DNA of 64,000 bases from the NCBI RefSeq assembly GCF_910592395.1, contig NC_088312.1:22141292-22205291 (forward strand), in the 5' to 3' direction. Of this stretch, positions 37,401 to 47,145 are shown one piece after another (the stretch's first letter is position 1; each line of letters starts with the position of its first letter). Source of the stretch: Lineus longissimus (lineage: Eukaryota > Nemertea > Pilidiophora > Heteronemertea > Lineidae). The position numbers and the translations under genes were made by a program. The notes beneath the pieces are model-generated. The model made no database searches and had not been told where the DNA came from. It saw only the letters and a program-made list of their open reading frames with translations.

Positions 37401-37763
37401 CCCCAACACCTTGGTATCCCTACCACAAGAAAGACCTAGACTGTCCTGTGTCTGGACGTTATGCAGTGGACAAAAGCATAATCTGTTCTGATCAGAGGAT
37501 TGCGGCTGCGTTTCCTGTATCAGACGGTGAAACCACATTCGACTCACTATCTGCTCTATTAGAGAACTGCTCTGGTTGCCAGACTGGCCCAGAGGATTGC
37601 GGCTGGGTTTCCTGTGTCAGACGGCGGAACCACATTCGACTCACTATCTGCTCTATTAGAGAACTACTCTGATCAGACGATTAAAACCTGATCACTCGTG
37701 TCAGATGGCAAACCAAAGCATAGCATACATATTCTGACCAGAATACTGACCATTAAAAACATT
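25470..37763. repeat. Satellite array, 13 copies, unit classes about 1074, 920 and 607 bp
   Basis: A fixed landmark (ATGCAGTGGACAAAAGCATA region) recurs with spacings 1074, 1076, 1075, 607, 1074, 1074, 920, 1073, 920, 920, 920 and 1075 bp, all in direct orientation. Copies are very similar, mostly single-base differences, while the left-most edge (25470-25560) is clearly diverged. The 920-bp class replaces about 162 bp by TGTCCTGT; the 607-bp unit lacks 467 bp between ACAAGAA and AGGATGTATAAGG. Each unit contains an internal 97-bp duplication. Reading frames of 60-90 codons occur on both strands in every unit but match no family, and their conservation is explained by unit identity. The array lies where about 110 residues of the aminopeptidase are missing. 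Confidence 0.95.
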
Positions 37764-37764
37764 G

Positions 37765-38700
37765 ATATGGACTGTATTAAATCATGCTCTAGCAGAGACC
37801 AGGCAACTATTATGTCTTGAAATTTCTGAATCAGGAAAAAGGTTTCCAAATAAGGAAGTTACTAGACTTGGAACTTGGTGTGTGCTTGGCCATATGATCG
37901 CATTCGACTATCACTTCAACTACCACTTCAGACTTCATGGAAATATAGTAAACAGGCATCTTGGTTTGTTGTATGCAGTTTTAGCTCAATCAGTAAGAGG
38001 CAGAATAGACTGAAAGACTCATTGATGGAAGAGAAATTATACTTGCTCCTCTTGTACAGCTGACCAGTGGACCGACATCTCTCTAGTCGATGATCAACTG
38101 AAAGTAAAAATTAGAAGAGGGAACAGAAATATTCAAGTGTTGAAATCCAGTTTGGGTTCCTGGCAATGTTGATTACACTTCAACTTCAAATAAATCTCAA
38201 ATGTTTGACATAAATGTGACCTTGTAGCTCATAGATGTGAGACACTCACCTTTTTACACACTCCTCAGCCCATGCACAAGCTGTGTTCTGTCTGATTCCA
38301 AATGCACAGAGCAGTTAGAAGTGGTTCTGCTAATTAAGTCTTGAGCATGTGACCAAACCCCATTCATTCCCCCCAGAAAACTGGTTGAGCTAATAGTATG
38401 AGTCTTTTCATTGAGGCATGTCCTAATGACTGTATTGTTGAATCTAAATCCCTTGTCCATTGTCCAGTGTCCATTGTCCTGGGGCCCAGTTAGCCATGCC
38501 ACTATTCTAATTCTGGTCCTTACAATGCCGTTCTTCTTTTAATACAACTACTTGTCATGGATGATGATTAGATTAGTTTTCTTAAAGGAGGAATAATGTC
38601 ATCATTATTGCATCTTGACCATCAAGATTTTTGCATCTTGCTCTATTTGCATTTGGCTCTTCTTAACCACCAAATATCTATATGGTGAGTGCAATGGCCC
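37765..38700. other. No gene recognised
   Basis: Unique-looking sequence right of the satellite. No aminopeptidase exon is evident and no repeat family is recognised. Confidence 0.45.
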
Positions 38701-38739
38701 CTGGCCTTTTCATTGAAGCTAATGGTTGTACGTAGAGTG

Positions 38740-38930
38740 ACAAAATGTTTATGGTAGGTATATCTAATAAGGTTAAATGACATATCACCCGGGTTTTTGA
38801 TTTGACCTTCTTTTCAAGGTCACAGAGGTCAACGTTCACTAAATCACCCATAGGTGGCATGTTTCATTTCTATTTGAGCAAGAAGGTTCTCAATTTGTGA
38901 GGACAGGGACCCTCTATTCTACAAAGTTCT
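38740..38930. repeat. Dispersed repeat fragment
   Basis: TATGGTAGGTATATCTAATA, GGGTTTTTGATTTGACCTTC and TTTTCAAGGTCACAGAGGTC match the body of the repeat at 14.22-14.34 kb. Confidence 0.7.
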
Positions 38931-38971
38931 ATGCTTTGTTAAGGCATCGTCATTACAAATATCAGTTTGTA

Positions 38972-39222
38972 AAAGTAAAGTTAAGTTTGTTTATTAGAGT
39001 GTCACCCCTAATGAAAGGGCCAGCTAGCTTTGGCTTATGAGACACTCTTTACTTCAAAACTCCTCTCTCTCTAATGACAGGCTTCTGGTGAGAAGCCAGT
39101 TTTTTAACTAGCTGGTGGCTAACCAACCAGCCGCATCGGAAAGAGGTTACCAGCGGGCCTCGAACCTTCGACCTTCCGTTCACGAGGCGGACGCCTTAAC
39201 CACTATGCCATCGAGATCGGTT
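38972..39222 (-). mobile_element. tRNA-derived SINE, family B
   Basis: Minus strand: box A TGGCATAGTGGTTAAGGCGT and box B GGTTCGAGGCCC, with the strongest tRNA similarity in the window. The body follows through CAGCTAGTTAAAAAACTGGC and the 3' end reads AATAAACAAACTTAACTTTA. It lies in an aminopeptidase intron just before exon 39277-39356. I see no clear target-site duplication. Confidence 0.8.
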
Positions 39223-39276
39223 TTTATATCTGGTGTTGTCTAATGACAAATAGCAAATGATGTTCTATTCCTCCAG

Positions 39277-40556
39277 ATACACGTGGCATATTCCGCTGAC
39301 CTACATCACCGATTCCATGTCAACAAAGGATCAGATCTGGATGCATCGTGGACCAGGTAGGCGGGAAATGATAAAATCTTCTCCAAAGATGTGTAAACGG
39401 GCAATGGTAAACGGGGAGACTTACCTGTAAGGTAGGAATGGGACAATTCGCCGAGCGAGAAGGCTTTGAGGGACTTGTCTGTGAGACAGCGTGCTTCAGG
39501 AGGCTGGAGCGGTATGAGACCCAGTTGACCTGATCGATGCTTGGGAAGACTATGTTACCAGTGAAGAAGAGTTGAGCGCTGACCATCAACTAGGACATTA
39601 AGAGCTCTATAAATAATATTAAGCGATTTGTAATAAGTAGGAAAAAACTGGAGAGCTACGCTGTCGAAGAAAGTCGCCTTGTCTATCACAAGAGTATGCT
39701 AGGAATCCAACCCAGGACCTCCGAGGTGACATGCCCCTACACGCGTAGGTGTTTCGTTTTGGCCACTCTGACAGCCCCAACAATGTTCCTAGTCATACAT
39801 CTGTGTAGTCACTGTTTTAGTGTTTCATTTTCCAGGAGCGATAGGCCTACCCAAAGCCTGGAAGTGGTACAAGGCAAACGTCAACCAGTCAGGGTTCTAC
39901 CGTGTGAATTACCCCCAAGAAAACTGGAATGCTCTGATCAAACAGTTGAAGGAGTATCATAACAAATTGTCTGCCTCTGATAGGGTGGGGCTGGTAGATG
40001 ATGCATTTGCTTTAGCACGGTAAGGAAATTAAATGTCAGAAATGGTACCATGAGAAAGTGCTGATCAAGAGCTTTCCAACGAATGGTCATGTCGATAGGT
40101 TTACAAATGGTACCAGCAGAAAGTACTCATCGAGAGCTTTCGAACGAATGGTCAGGTCGATAGGTTTAGAAATGTTACCAATAGAAAGTGCTCCTTGTGA
40201 GAGAAATTGACTGGCCCAATTTGCCCTGATGACTCCACAGGCTGAGAGAAAACTTCTTCAGCTCATTTGAACTCTAATAGTCTTCCTCTTCTGCATACAG
40301 TTCTGTTATCTGGTGACTCACCACACATCACGAAGTAAGTCTACACGTAGTGACTCCAAGGACACTATCCTATAGTCGCATATCTTCGCACCTATTGGCT
40401 CTGAGAGGATGTCACTGCTAGTTTCAGCTAATGATCATTCCTCCCTTTCAGAGCTGGGAACATTACGCAGGTCACGGCACTCGAACTGACCAAGTATCTG
40501 GAGAACGAGGAAGGATACACACCTGGAAGGATCGGAGATATTTGAATATTACACTG
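39277..40556 (+). pseudogene. Aminopeptidase middle exons (beta domain, C-terminal domain start)
   Basis: 39277-39356 (80 bp) reads YTWHIPLTYITDSMSTKDQI; 39836-40019 (184 bp) reads GAIGLPKAWKWYKANVNQSG then FYRVNY; 40451-40556 reads RAGNITQVTALELTKYLENE then EGYTP. Phases join correctly between the first three. In the third exon, one base appears missing at about 40523: the other frame continues KDRRYLNITL up to a GTAAG donor, while the used frame stops at TGA. Confidence 0.85.
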
Positions 40557-40971
40557 TAAGTTTAATCCTTTGGCATTTACTATTAGTATTCAGGAGACGA
40601 TTCCACAGCAATTCACAGGCCTTGCCTTTTATAAGGCACTCGGGCACCTCAGTGTAACTTAAACTGACCTCCTTTTATGTTGACTTGGGACATTGATGAG
40701 CAAAAGTCCAGCAACCACCACGCAATGACCCAACGGCCATCCCCAGTTCACCCCTTCTCCATCTCTTCCCCATCTCAGTCCCAAAACTGATTGGTAAAGT
40801 GACCTGGCATGCCTTCATGATGTCATGTCGCTTTGACAAACCAGAAAACACAATACTTCTAACCTGCTTTGCCCAATTTGTCGTGCAAAGTGCCACAAAA
40901 GCCCACGAAAGTGAAGTGTGTATTGGCTGTAGCAGGGCCTCCTTTGATCCAGTTACATCTTCCTCTTCCAG

Positions 40972-41150
40972 AAATATCTTCAGAATCTTATGAAGAAGCA
41001 GATTCGTGTACTCGGTTGGGAGGACAAGGGATCACACCTACAGAAATACCTCCGCTCTCTTCTGCTTTACTCGGCCGTGAGAACTGGGGATACGGATATC
41101 GCACAAAAGGGACGAGAGTTGTTTAGGCAGTGGATGGAGAATGGTACAAA
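40972..41150 (+). pseudogene. Aminopeptidase exon, ERAP1-C-like domain
   Basis: 179 bp between CAG and GTGAGT. Reads KYLQNLMKKQIRVLGWEDKG, then LQKYLRSLLLYSAVRTGDTD and AQKGRELFRQWMENGTK, the alpha-helical C-terminal domain of M1 enzymes. It ends in phase 2, matching the start of exon 42305. Confidence 0.88.
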
Positions 41151-41203
41151 GTGAGTATGATTTTGCCGACTGCTTGTGAAATAAAAAGGTTTGGGTAAAA
41201 GTA

Positions 41204-41990
41204 GGAAAGATTTGCGTGGTCTTGAGAAGCATCTTTGCTGCCTTCTGCTCTACTGAGCTCTTGACCCTCTACTGTCTCAGCCCATGTTCCTTAGCTGTTT
41301 TATTACATGGTCACTTGTTTTGACCCTCTACTGTTTGTTGTTTCGCTGTAAAACAGGAAAGATTTGGGTGGTCTTGAGAAACATCTTTGCTGCCTTCTGC
41401 TCTACTGAGCTCTTGACCCTCTACTGTCTCAGCCCATGTTCCTTAGCTGTTTTATTACATGGTCACTTGTTTTGACCCTCTACTGTTTGTTGTTTCGCTG
41501 TAAAACAGGAAAGATTTGGGTGGTCTTGAGAAACATCTTTGCTGCCTCCTGCTCTACTGAGCTCTTGACCCTCTACTGTCTCAGCCCATGTTCCTTAGCT
41601 GTTTTATTACATGGTCACTTGTTTTGACCCTCTCCTGTTTGTTGTTTCGCTGTAAAACAGGAAAGATTTGGGTGGTCTTGAGAAACATCTTTGCTGCCTT
41701 CTGCTCTACTGAGCTCTTGACCCTCTACTGTCTCAGCCCATGTTCCTTAGCTGTTTTATTACATGGTCACTTGTTTTGACCCTCTACTGTTTGTTGTTTC
41801 GCTGTAAAACAGGAAAGATTTGGGTGGTCTTGAGAAACATCTTTGCTTCCTTCTGCTCTACTCAGCTCTTGACCCTCTACTGTTTGTTGTTTCGCTGTAA
41901 AACAGGAAAGATTTGGGTGGTCTTGAGAAACATCTTTGCTCCCTTCTGCTCTACTCAGCTCCTGTTTCAGTTCCTTGTTTCGCTGTTTCG
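41204..41990. repeat. Minisatellite, 152-bp unit
   Basis: GTCTTGAGAAACATCTTTGC-type landmarks at 41218, 41370, 41522, 41674, 41826 and 41919: four full 152-bp steps and one 93-bp step lacking the central 59 bp. It fills the intron between aminopeptidase exons 40972-41150 and 42305-42471. Confidence 0.92.
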
Positions 41991-42304
41991 TCCCGTGGAT
42001 CAAGAAAATCTTTGAGCAAATGGCCTTGAAATAACATCATTGTTTTGTCCCACCGCCACGACCAGAGTTCATTCTACAACCATATTCGCCAGGGCTGTTC
42101 TGGCCTATGGTTCAAAATGATCTTATAGCAAGAGGACAGGAAAGTACGTAACAGTTTCGTCTCACCTGCATGGCCAGTTCAGCCTATTGCCATTTTCACC
42201 CATTGCTGTGTTGCCTGATCAGTCATGAGCCAAAACAACCTGGCTCCCTTGTAACTACGCAACCAAAAGCAATTTAATCCTGTCAATTTCATCATTTCCT
42301 TTAG

Positions 42305-43095
42305 GATCTCACCAAATTTAAGGTCGACCGTCTACCGAGCGGGGGTCCAGTACGGAGGAGAAAAAGAATGGAATTACTGTTATCATATTTTTAGCACGAC
42401 CGTCATTCCGGTTGAAAAGTCTCAGATGCGGCAAGCACTGTCTATGACGAGGGATGCTACTCTTTTGATAGGTTAGTATAAGATAAAGACCAAATCAAGA
42501 CTTTTGTTGGAAACCCAGTTGATTTCCACCACTGTTTTTGCTTGTTCAACATTGCCAAGTACTCCAGGGACAAACGTTTCCAAACGTAATCAATGAAGAC
42601 TTGTGTTTGACGCCAGTGACTCCCGAAACCCAAGGGCAGCGTCCTAGTTTCTGCAAATATACGTGATTTGTATTGTGGTGGATAAGCCCTTGTGGATTAG
42701 GCGCTCTGACTCTCAACTTGCAGTGAAGAGGTCCCTGGTTCAAACCCGACCGTCGGCTTCAGATTCTCAGCAGGTCTCTTGGTCTCACTTGCCTTACTCC
42801 ACCGAGGTGGATAAACGGGTACCGGTCAGAATGCTCGGGTTGTAGCGCTGATTGAGCAGCTCATCCAAGGTCTACTGAAAGGTTTCAGAATAGACCAGGG
42901 CTAAATGGTGAAGGCGATGACACCTTTACCGCAAGTGATTTCAGACAATAACACCAAAACTGTTTTTACGATGATGTTAAAGTCTATTTGATTATCAAAC
43001 TTTGTTCTCTTTAGGTTATTACGGATGAGTCTCGAGCCAGACAAGATAAAACCTCAAGATACGACCGGCGTTATAATGTCCATCGCACATCACTC
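42305..43095 (+). pseudogene. Aminopeptidase 3' exons
   Basis: 42305-42471 (167 bp) reads KISPNLRSTVYRAGVQYGGE then KEWNY, a conserved M1 C-terminal block. The next homologous stretch from 43015 reads RMSLEPDKIKPQDTTGVIMS then IAHHS, but it cannot be joined without a one-base shift, and it runs into the palindromic repeat at 43.1 kb. The final roughly 120 residues of the family are not found. Confidence 0.8.
42672..42905 (+). mobile_element. tRNA-derived SINE, family A copy 2
   Basis: Head with box-A-like GTGGATTAGGCGCTCTGACT and box B GGTTCAAACCC, then a body with GGTACCGGTCAGAATGCTCG, GATTGAGCAGCTCATCCAAG and GGTCTACTGAAAGGTTTCAG. It is the best preserved member of the three-copy family and sits between the last two aminopeptidase exons. 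Confidence 0.75.
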
Positions 43096-43104
43096 ATTTT
43101 GAAA

Positions 43105-43375
43105 AGGCCGTGGCTATTCGTACCGTGACGGTGTGAATTCTGGAAAGGTCGTGGCTATTCGTACCGTGACGGTGTGAATACGACGGTGGTTATGATTGGC
43201 CGTACCGTCACGGTGCGAATTATTCATTCAGCAGTGATTGGTCGAACCGCGACGGGGCGAATTACTGTACAGTTAAAAATAGATCACACCGTTACGGTGA
43301 GAGAAAGGTACCGTACCGTGATGGTGCGAATAATACGGAGTGAATAAATAGATCGCACCGTGGTGACATGGGTGA
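43105..43375. repeat. Cluster of ACCGTNACGGT palindromes
   Basis: Seven copies of a motif close to TACCGTGACGGTGCGAAT at about 43121, 43157, 43202, 43243, 43288, 43312 and 43351, in both orientations. An isolated eighth lies at 45166. The core ACCGT-N-ACGGT is self-complementary. Confidence 0.75.
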
Positions 43376-43559
43376 TGGTAGGTAAGGAAAGTAGGCCTAA
43401 TTCATGATTGAGGTGGTGTTTGTTTGTGACGAGTGTTGGAAGTGCCTTTAGTCCTGGCTCTGGGTGTGGGTAGGATCCTTGACTTCCAGCCAGGCCAGCC
43501 GGCCCTGTCAGAAGCAGCATCACACAAGATGTTATAGCCATAGGAGCCAGGGCATGCAT

Positions 43560-43645
43560 ATCGGGGGGGGGGGGTGCATGTCAATGTGGGTGGTCCAAGT
43601 TCGTTTGGCATTCTCCTCTAAGGGTGGTCGGGGGGGGGGGTGCAT
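43560..43645. repeat. Poly-G tracts with duplicated GGTGCATGT blocks
   Basis: Two G runs (11 and 10 bases) at 43563 and 43630, each followed by GTGCATGT. Low-complexity sequence; exact lengths may be unreliable. Confidence 0.7.
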
Positions 43646-43938
43646 GTGCATGTACGTTTCGATCTTCACCACACCCACACCCTATCAGTATCATCCCCTC
43701 TACAGAACATTATGCAATAGGGCCTAGCTAGGCTTGATACTTTTTTCTCTTGTTCGGACACTGGTCGATCAATTACGTGATGTAGCAGGAGAAATATTCC
43801 TCAAAAAGTAGGACCGAATCATTGCCAATTATGACCAACCAGCTAGGAATTGCCTCTTTCTCATACGAAAGCTGAAGGTGGGGGTCCTTCTTCCTGATTT
43901 CGAATCTCAGTATTTTGGGGGCTGATTTGAGCAAGAGA

Positions 43939-44137
43939 AGGCAGCACAGAGAACCGAAAATGAACAACAAGTCATGACTTCAACATCGGGCATCTAATAT
44001 GTAAAGCTACTAGTAAACTATGGTGCAGAATATTTACAAGAGAAGGTAGGCAGCACAGAGAACCGAAAATGAACAACAAGTCATGACTTAAACATCAGGC
44101 ATCTAAATGTACAGCTATACAATGGTCCAGAATATTT
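43939..44137. repeat. Tandem duplication, about 110 bp
   Basis: GGCAGCACAGAGAACCGAAA to GCATCTAA and AGAATATTTA occurs twice, at 43939-44035 and 44049-44137, with a few substitutions and deletions. Confidence 0.85.
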
Positions 44138-44139
44138 AG

Positions 44140-45185
44140 TGTTAGAATGCTTACAGGGTTACAATATTTACACACAGTCACAGCATCAATATTGCTTTGA
44201 AGTGCCAGTCTATGTACTTTTGCTCAACTGCAGCTCGCCGGAAAACAGTTATACAATCACCAATCAATTTAAAACTCACAGTCGGGGTATACGTAGATGC
44301 CCTTTCTACCAATGTCTATAAAGTTTCAGTGAGCAAGTTGAACATAATTACTCTCAGTGCCGGTAAAAGATAAGTGAGCGTTCGTGACGCTATGTATTCA
44401 GGACATGTCATGTTCATTTTATACTAGTGTATTTTGTGACGCCGTCGTAGGATTTCGTCGCGATTCCATAGACTAAGACTCTGTCATTAAATCAAGGTAC
44501 CATCCATGTGTTATTGTTAGCCTAGGCTTCCTTAAAAGTTCTGCACTGAAGAGCGTTTCGTCGTTGTCTTTGGAGGTCCGCCATTGCAGAAGATGTGCTC
44601 CGCCACGAATCTGTGCACCTTTTCAACTTCCATAATTACTCTAATTAACACCTGTAATGAAGAAAGTATGAATTACCGGGGTATATTGTTGTACAAAACA
44701 CAAGCAGCAAGGAATTGATCTGGTGCTCAAAGAAGTGATAAACTGTTCAAACGCTGTCCAAGCCAAAATGCCAACATGCACTCTGATGACCATGCATGAA
44801 TGCATGCATGCACGCCCCGCCTGCACTGACACTGTACTCCCGGTCAACGGGTCATGCTTGAATTGCAAACAAAAACACTCCATAAAATCATATCTACGTA
44901 AGCAAAGGCCCAAAAGTAACCTAAACACGGTGCTCGGTGGTATACTCCTCACATTGGACCACTTCGAAAACGAAAAAAATGGGAGAAAAATTCTTTTTGG
45001 AGTACTTACAGCAAGAGACATGAGAGATTCAGCTTGTACAGGAGACAACCGGCATGACCGGACAAAGCGATTTGGAGAGGGCGGGTGATCCGGGTCATTT
45101 GTAAGAAGCGCTCTCATTGGTTGTTTCTGACGGCGCGAATAAGAACGGAAACAATGGCTCCATGTACCGTGGCGGTGCGAATAGC
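44140..45185. other. No gene recognised
   Basis: Contains overlapping open frames of 158 codons (minus, 44641-45117) and 121 codons (plus, 44723-45088) without recognisable domains or splice context. I regard both as unproven. Confidence 0.4.
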
Positions 45186-45189
45186 CAGT

Positions 45190-46975
45190 GCGTTTTGAAA
45201 AACCAAAAAAATTGTTTGTAGGATATACAATAGTTACTCTCGTTATTTCTCATCATTATACGCACACACGTGTATCTTAAGAGCCCCCCTAAGAAGGGGG
45301 GCTTATAAATAAAGTTCCGGTCATGCTATGGAGATTGCTTTCGTTCGCGTGGTTTATGATTTTGCAAGTGCGACACCGTAGATTATTGGTGGAATCCCTT
45401 ACAATGACGTCATCAGAGAGAATTCCCCCAAATTCTACGATGGCTCATGATGGTCAACTAGATTTTTTAGTAAAATCGAACGAGTCCATCACAACTTCTT
45501 ATCCATCTTGATTGCAGTTGTATAAATAAGTACGCAAGTTTCTACTGTTCTTTACTCTGTCTTCGGGAGACAGTAGTGCACCATGTCTCTTCTGGATGTG
45601 CCCTCACCTTCATAACTCGCCATGTTCTTTTACGGTCATCAGATGCTACGAATTTCACAGTACTATTTGATACACACTATTCTGTCAGATCGAATGCCAC
45701 GAAGTGCGTTTCAAGGAGGCTGGGGACGACGCAGGCAGAAGTGGTCAGGGGGGGGGGGCAAATGTGGGAAACTAGAATAATAAAGAATGGAAGTCTTACT
45801 CTTATCTTATACAGAATAGAAAGGGTATTTTATTCTGGAAAATTAATTTGACATTTTAATCAACCAGTGTCATGCTACATTCTAGACTACCAAGTTATTG
45901 CCACATACAAGCTTATGCAAAAAATAAGTTAAACTGATAGTAAATAATAATTGAAGTGCAAAATACACACGTGACAGCAAAATTGTTTCGTTTCATAAAA
46001 CGCTCTGTAAATTCCCACTGCCACTTTGGCCAACCAGGTTTTACTCCTCAGAACCATCATGATTTGTGACTCGCTCTACCAAAACTAGGCGCTTGTCGCA
46101 TCTGAACTTGACAGGTTGATACGGACTTGTTGTTCAGTTCAGATGCGACAAGCGCCTAGTTTTGGTAGAGCGGGTCACATTTTCAAACAGAGTCAATGAC
46201 GGACTTCTCATCAATTTCTCCATTTCAATGGCAGCTACATACACTTCAGCTTCAAATACCAAGCCTTCACCCTTGATACACAAACAGAGAATGAATACAG
46301 GATGCAGTGTCACGTTAAATTCTTCCAGCAATGGTGAAGTTCCTTGATTATCAACACCAAAGTCTGACTAGCACCATTTGTCCATAAATCCAATGCCCAG
46401 TGACCAACACTTAAACATTCTGTGATAGATTGTGAACCATCTGAGTTATTGGTTATCCAACTTGCCACTGAAAAAGAAGAACATAAGTAGAATTGAAACC
46501 AGCTAATAACCCACAGTGATTGTTAATGGACACAATGCTCAATCAAACAACCAACTTGACTCTTACATCCTACAAGATTAACTTCAAGCTGAACTTCATT
46601 CTCCCTACACGGGAACCTGAAGTCTTTTTTTCTCAACATACCCGTAGTCCTTCTTCATTTCCTTGCAGTTCCGACTTCTTCTCCAGCTCCTCTCTTTTCT
46701 GTTGCTTTCTTTTTAAGCCTTCCGGGTCTTTCACACCTCGCCCTTCAAGACCTTTTTGTCGCTTCTCGGCAGCCTCTGCAGCTTGGCGTCTTCGAGTTTC
46801 CTGTAATAACCATCTTTATCAATATCATATTGCCCGATTGGGCAAAAAATAAGCTTTCACTCTCCTTACCAAAGCATTAGCATTGGTCTGTTATTCGAGA
46901 CTACAATATTTCACTCATAACTGCTACGATTTTGCAGCATAGAACTGTCATTCATTGTTATTTATTATCATCAAT
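45190..46975. repeat. SVIP 3' region shared with 7.2-8.7 kb
   Basis: The parental copy of the duplicated segment. It includes SVIP exons 2 and 3 and about 1.2 kb downstream. A hairpin of the form GAGCCCCCC-TAAGAA-GGGGGGCTT lies at 45279-45303. Confidence 0.85.
46066..46178. repeat. Near-perfect foldback, 37-bp perfect arms
   Basis: The arms 46072-46108 and 46136-46172 are exact reverse complements (start CGCTCTACCAAAACTAGGCG), separated by 27 bp. Five further bases pair outside a single mismatch (GTGAC/GTCAC), giving 42-bp arms. It lies 275-390 bp beyond the SVIP stop codon, in the likely 3' UTR, and is absent from the 8-kb duplicate. Confidence 0.93.
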
Positions 46976-47145
46976 GCAGTAAATACAAAAGGCATTAGGC
47001 CTGCGGCCATGATAGTATGGGCCATGCAGTGCATTTTTTGGTCACACTGCAGCAGTAAATCATCCAAATTAAAAATCATATATATCACCTCGTCTGGTGT
47101 GTTACTGCTTGCACCACCACTCATAGATTCTAAACATCCACCCAT
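46453..47145 (-). CDS. SVIP: Small VCP/p97-interacting protein, complete
   Basis: SVIP is a membrane-anchored inhibitor of p97/VCP in ER-associated degradation, also tied to lysosomal p97. Three exons on the minus strand: 47145-47089 (19 codons), 46800-46642 (53 codons) and 46467-46453 (WQVG and stop), all phase 0 with GT-AG borders. The 76-residue product matches the usual 77. MGGC at the start gives a myristoylation site at Gly2 and a candidate palmitoylation Cys4. The VCP-interacting motif R-x5-AA-x2-R is present at residues 23-33 within ETRRRQAAEAAEKRQKGLE. The helix continues Lys/Glu-rich and ends GLRWQVG, like the family C-terminus. It is head-to-head with NADSYN1. A candidate poly(A) signal (AATAAA on minus, about 45833-45828) implies a long 3' UTR. 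Confidence 0.9.

Larger units (their letters stand above)
18496..43090 (+). pseudogene. M1-family zinc aminopeptidase (aminopeptidase N-like), broken and incomplete
   Basis: M1 aminopeptidases trim N-terminal residues, usually as type II ectoenzymes. Exons seen: 18496-18664 (start uncertain), 18785-about 18894, 19244-19378, 19432-19566, 20655-20705, 39277-39356, 39836-40019, 40451-40556, 40972-41150, 42305-42471 and about 43015-43095. Motifs: GAMENWGL, then HELAH, with the second zinc-ligand Glu 18 residues on (WLNE), and NQSGFYRVNY near the C-terminal domain start. Problems: no N-terminal exons; about 110 residues missing between 20705 and 39277, where the satellite sits; a one-base loss near 40523 in 40451-40556 converting an expected PWKDRRYLNI frame to a stop; the 42305-42471 to 43015 join is off by one base; no C-terminal end. 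It is probably a pseudogene, although an assembly fault is possible. Confidence 0.85.

Noticed and set aside
25640-37672. Recurrent 61-84 codon frames on both strands of the satellite
   Set aside because: They recur only because the units are nearly identical. Frames overlap on both strands, match no family, and nothing suggests coding constraint.
25470-37763. CRISPR or other prokaryotic repeat system
   Set aside because: The window is eukaryotic with spliced genes; units are long, contiguous and have no unique spacers. The same applies to the 52-, 54-, 124- and 152-bp arrays.
44641-45117. 158-codon minus-strand frame (with a 121-codon plus-strand frame overlapping)
   Set aside because: No recognisable domain, no splice partners, overlapping frames on both strands; the open length could be chance.
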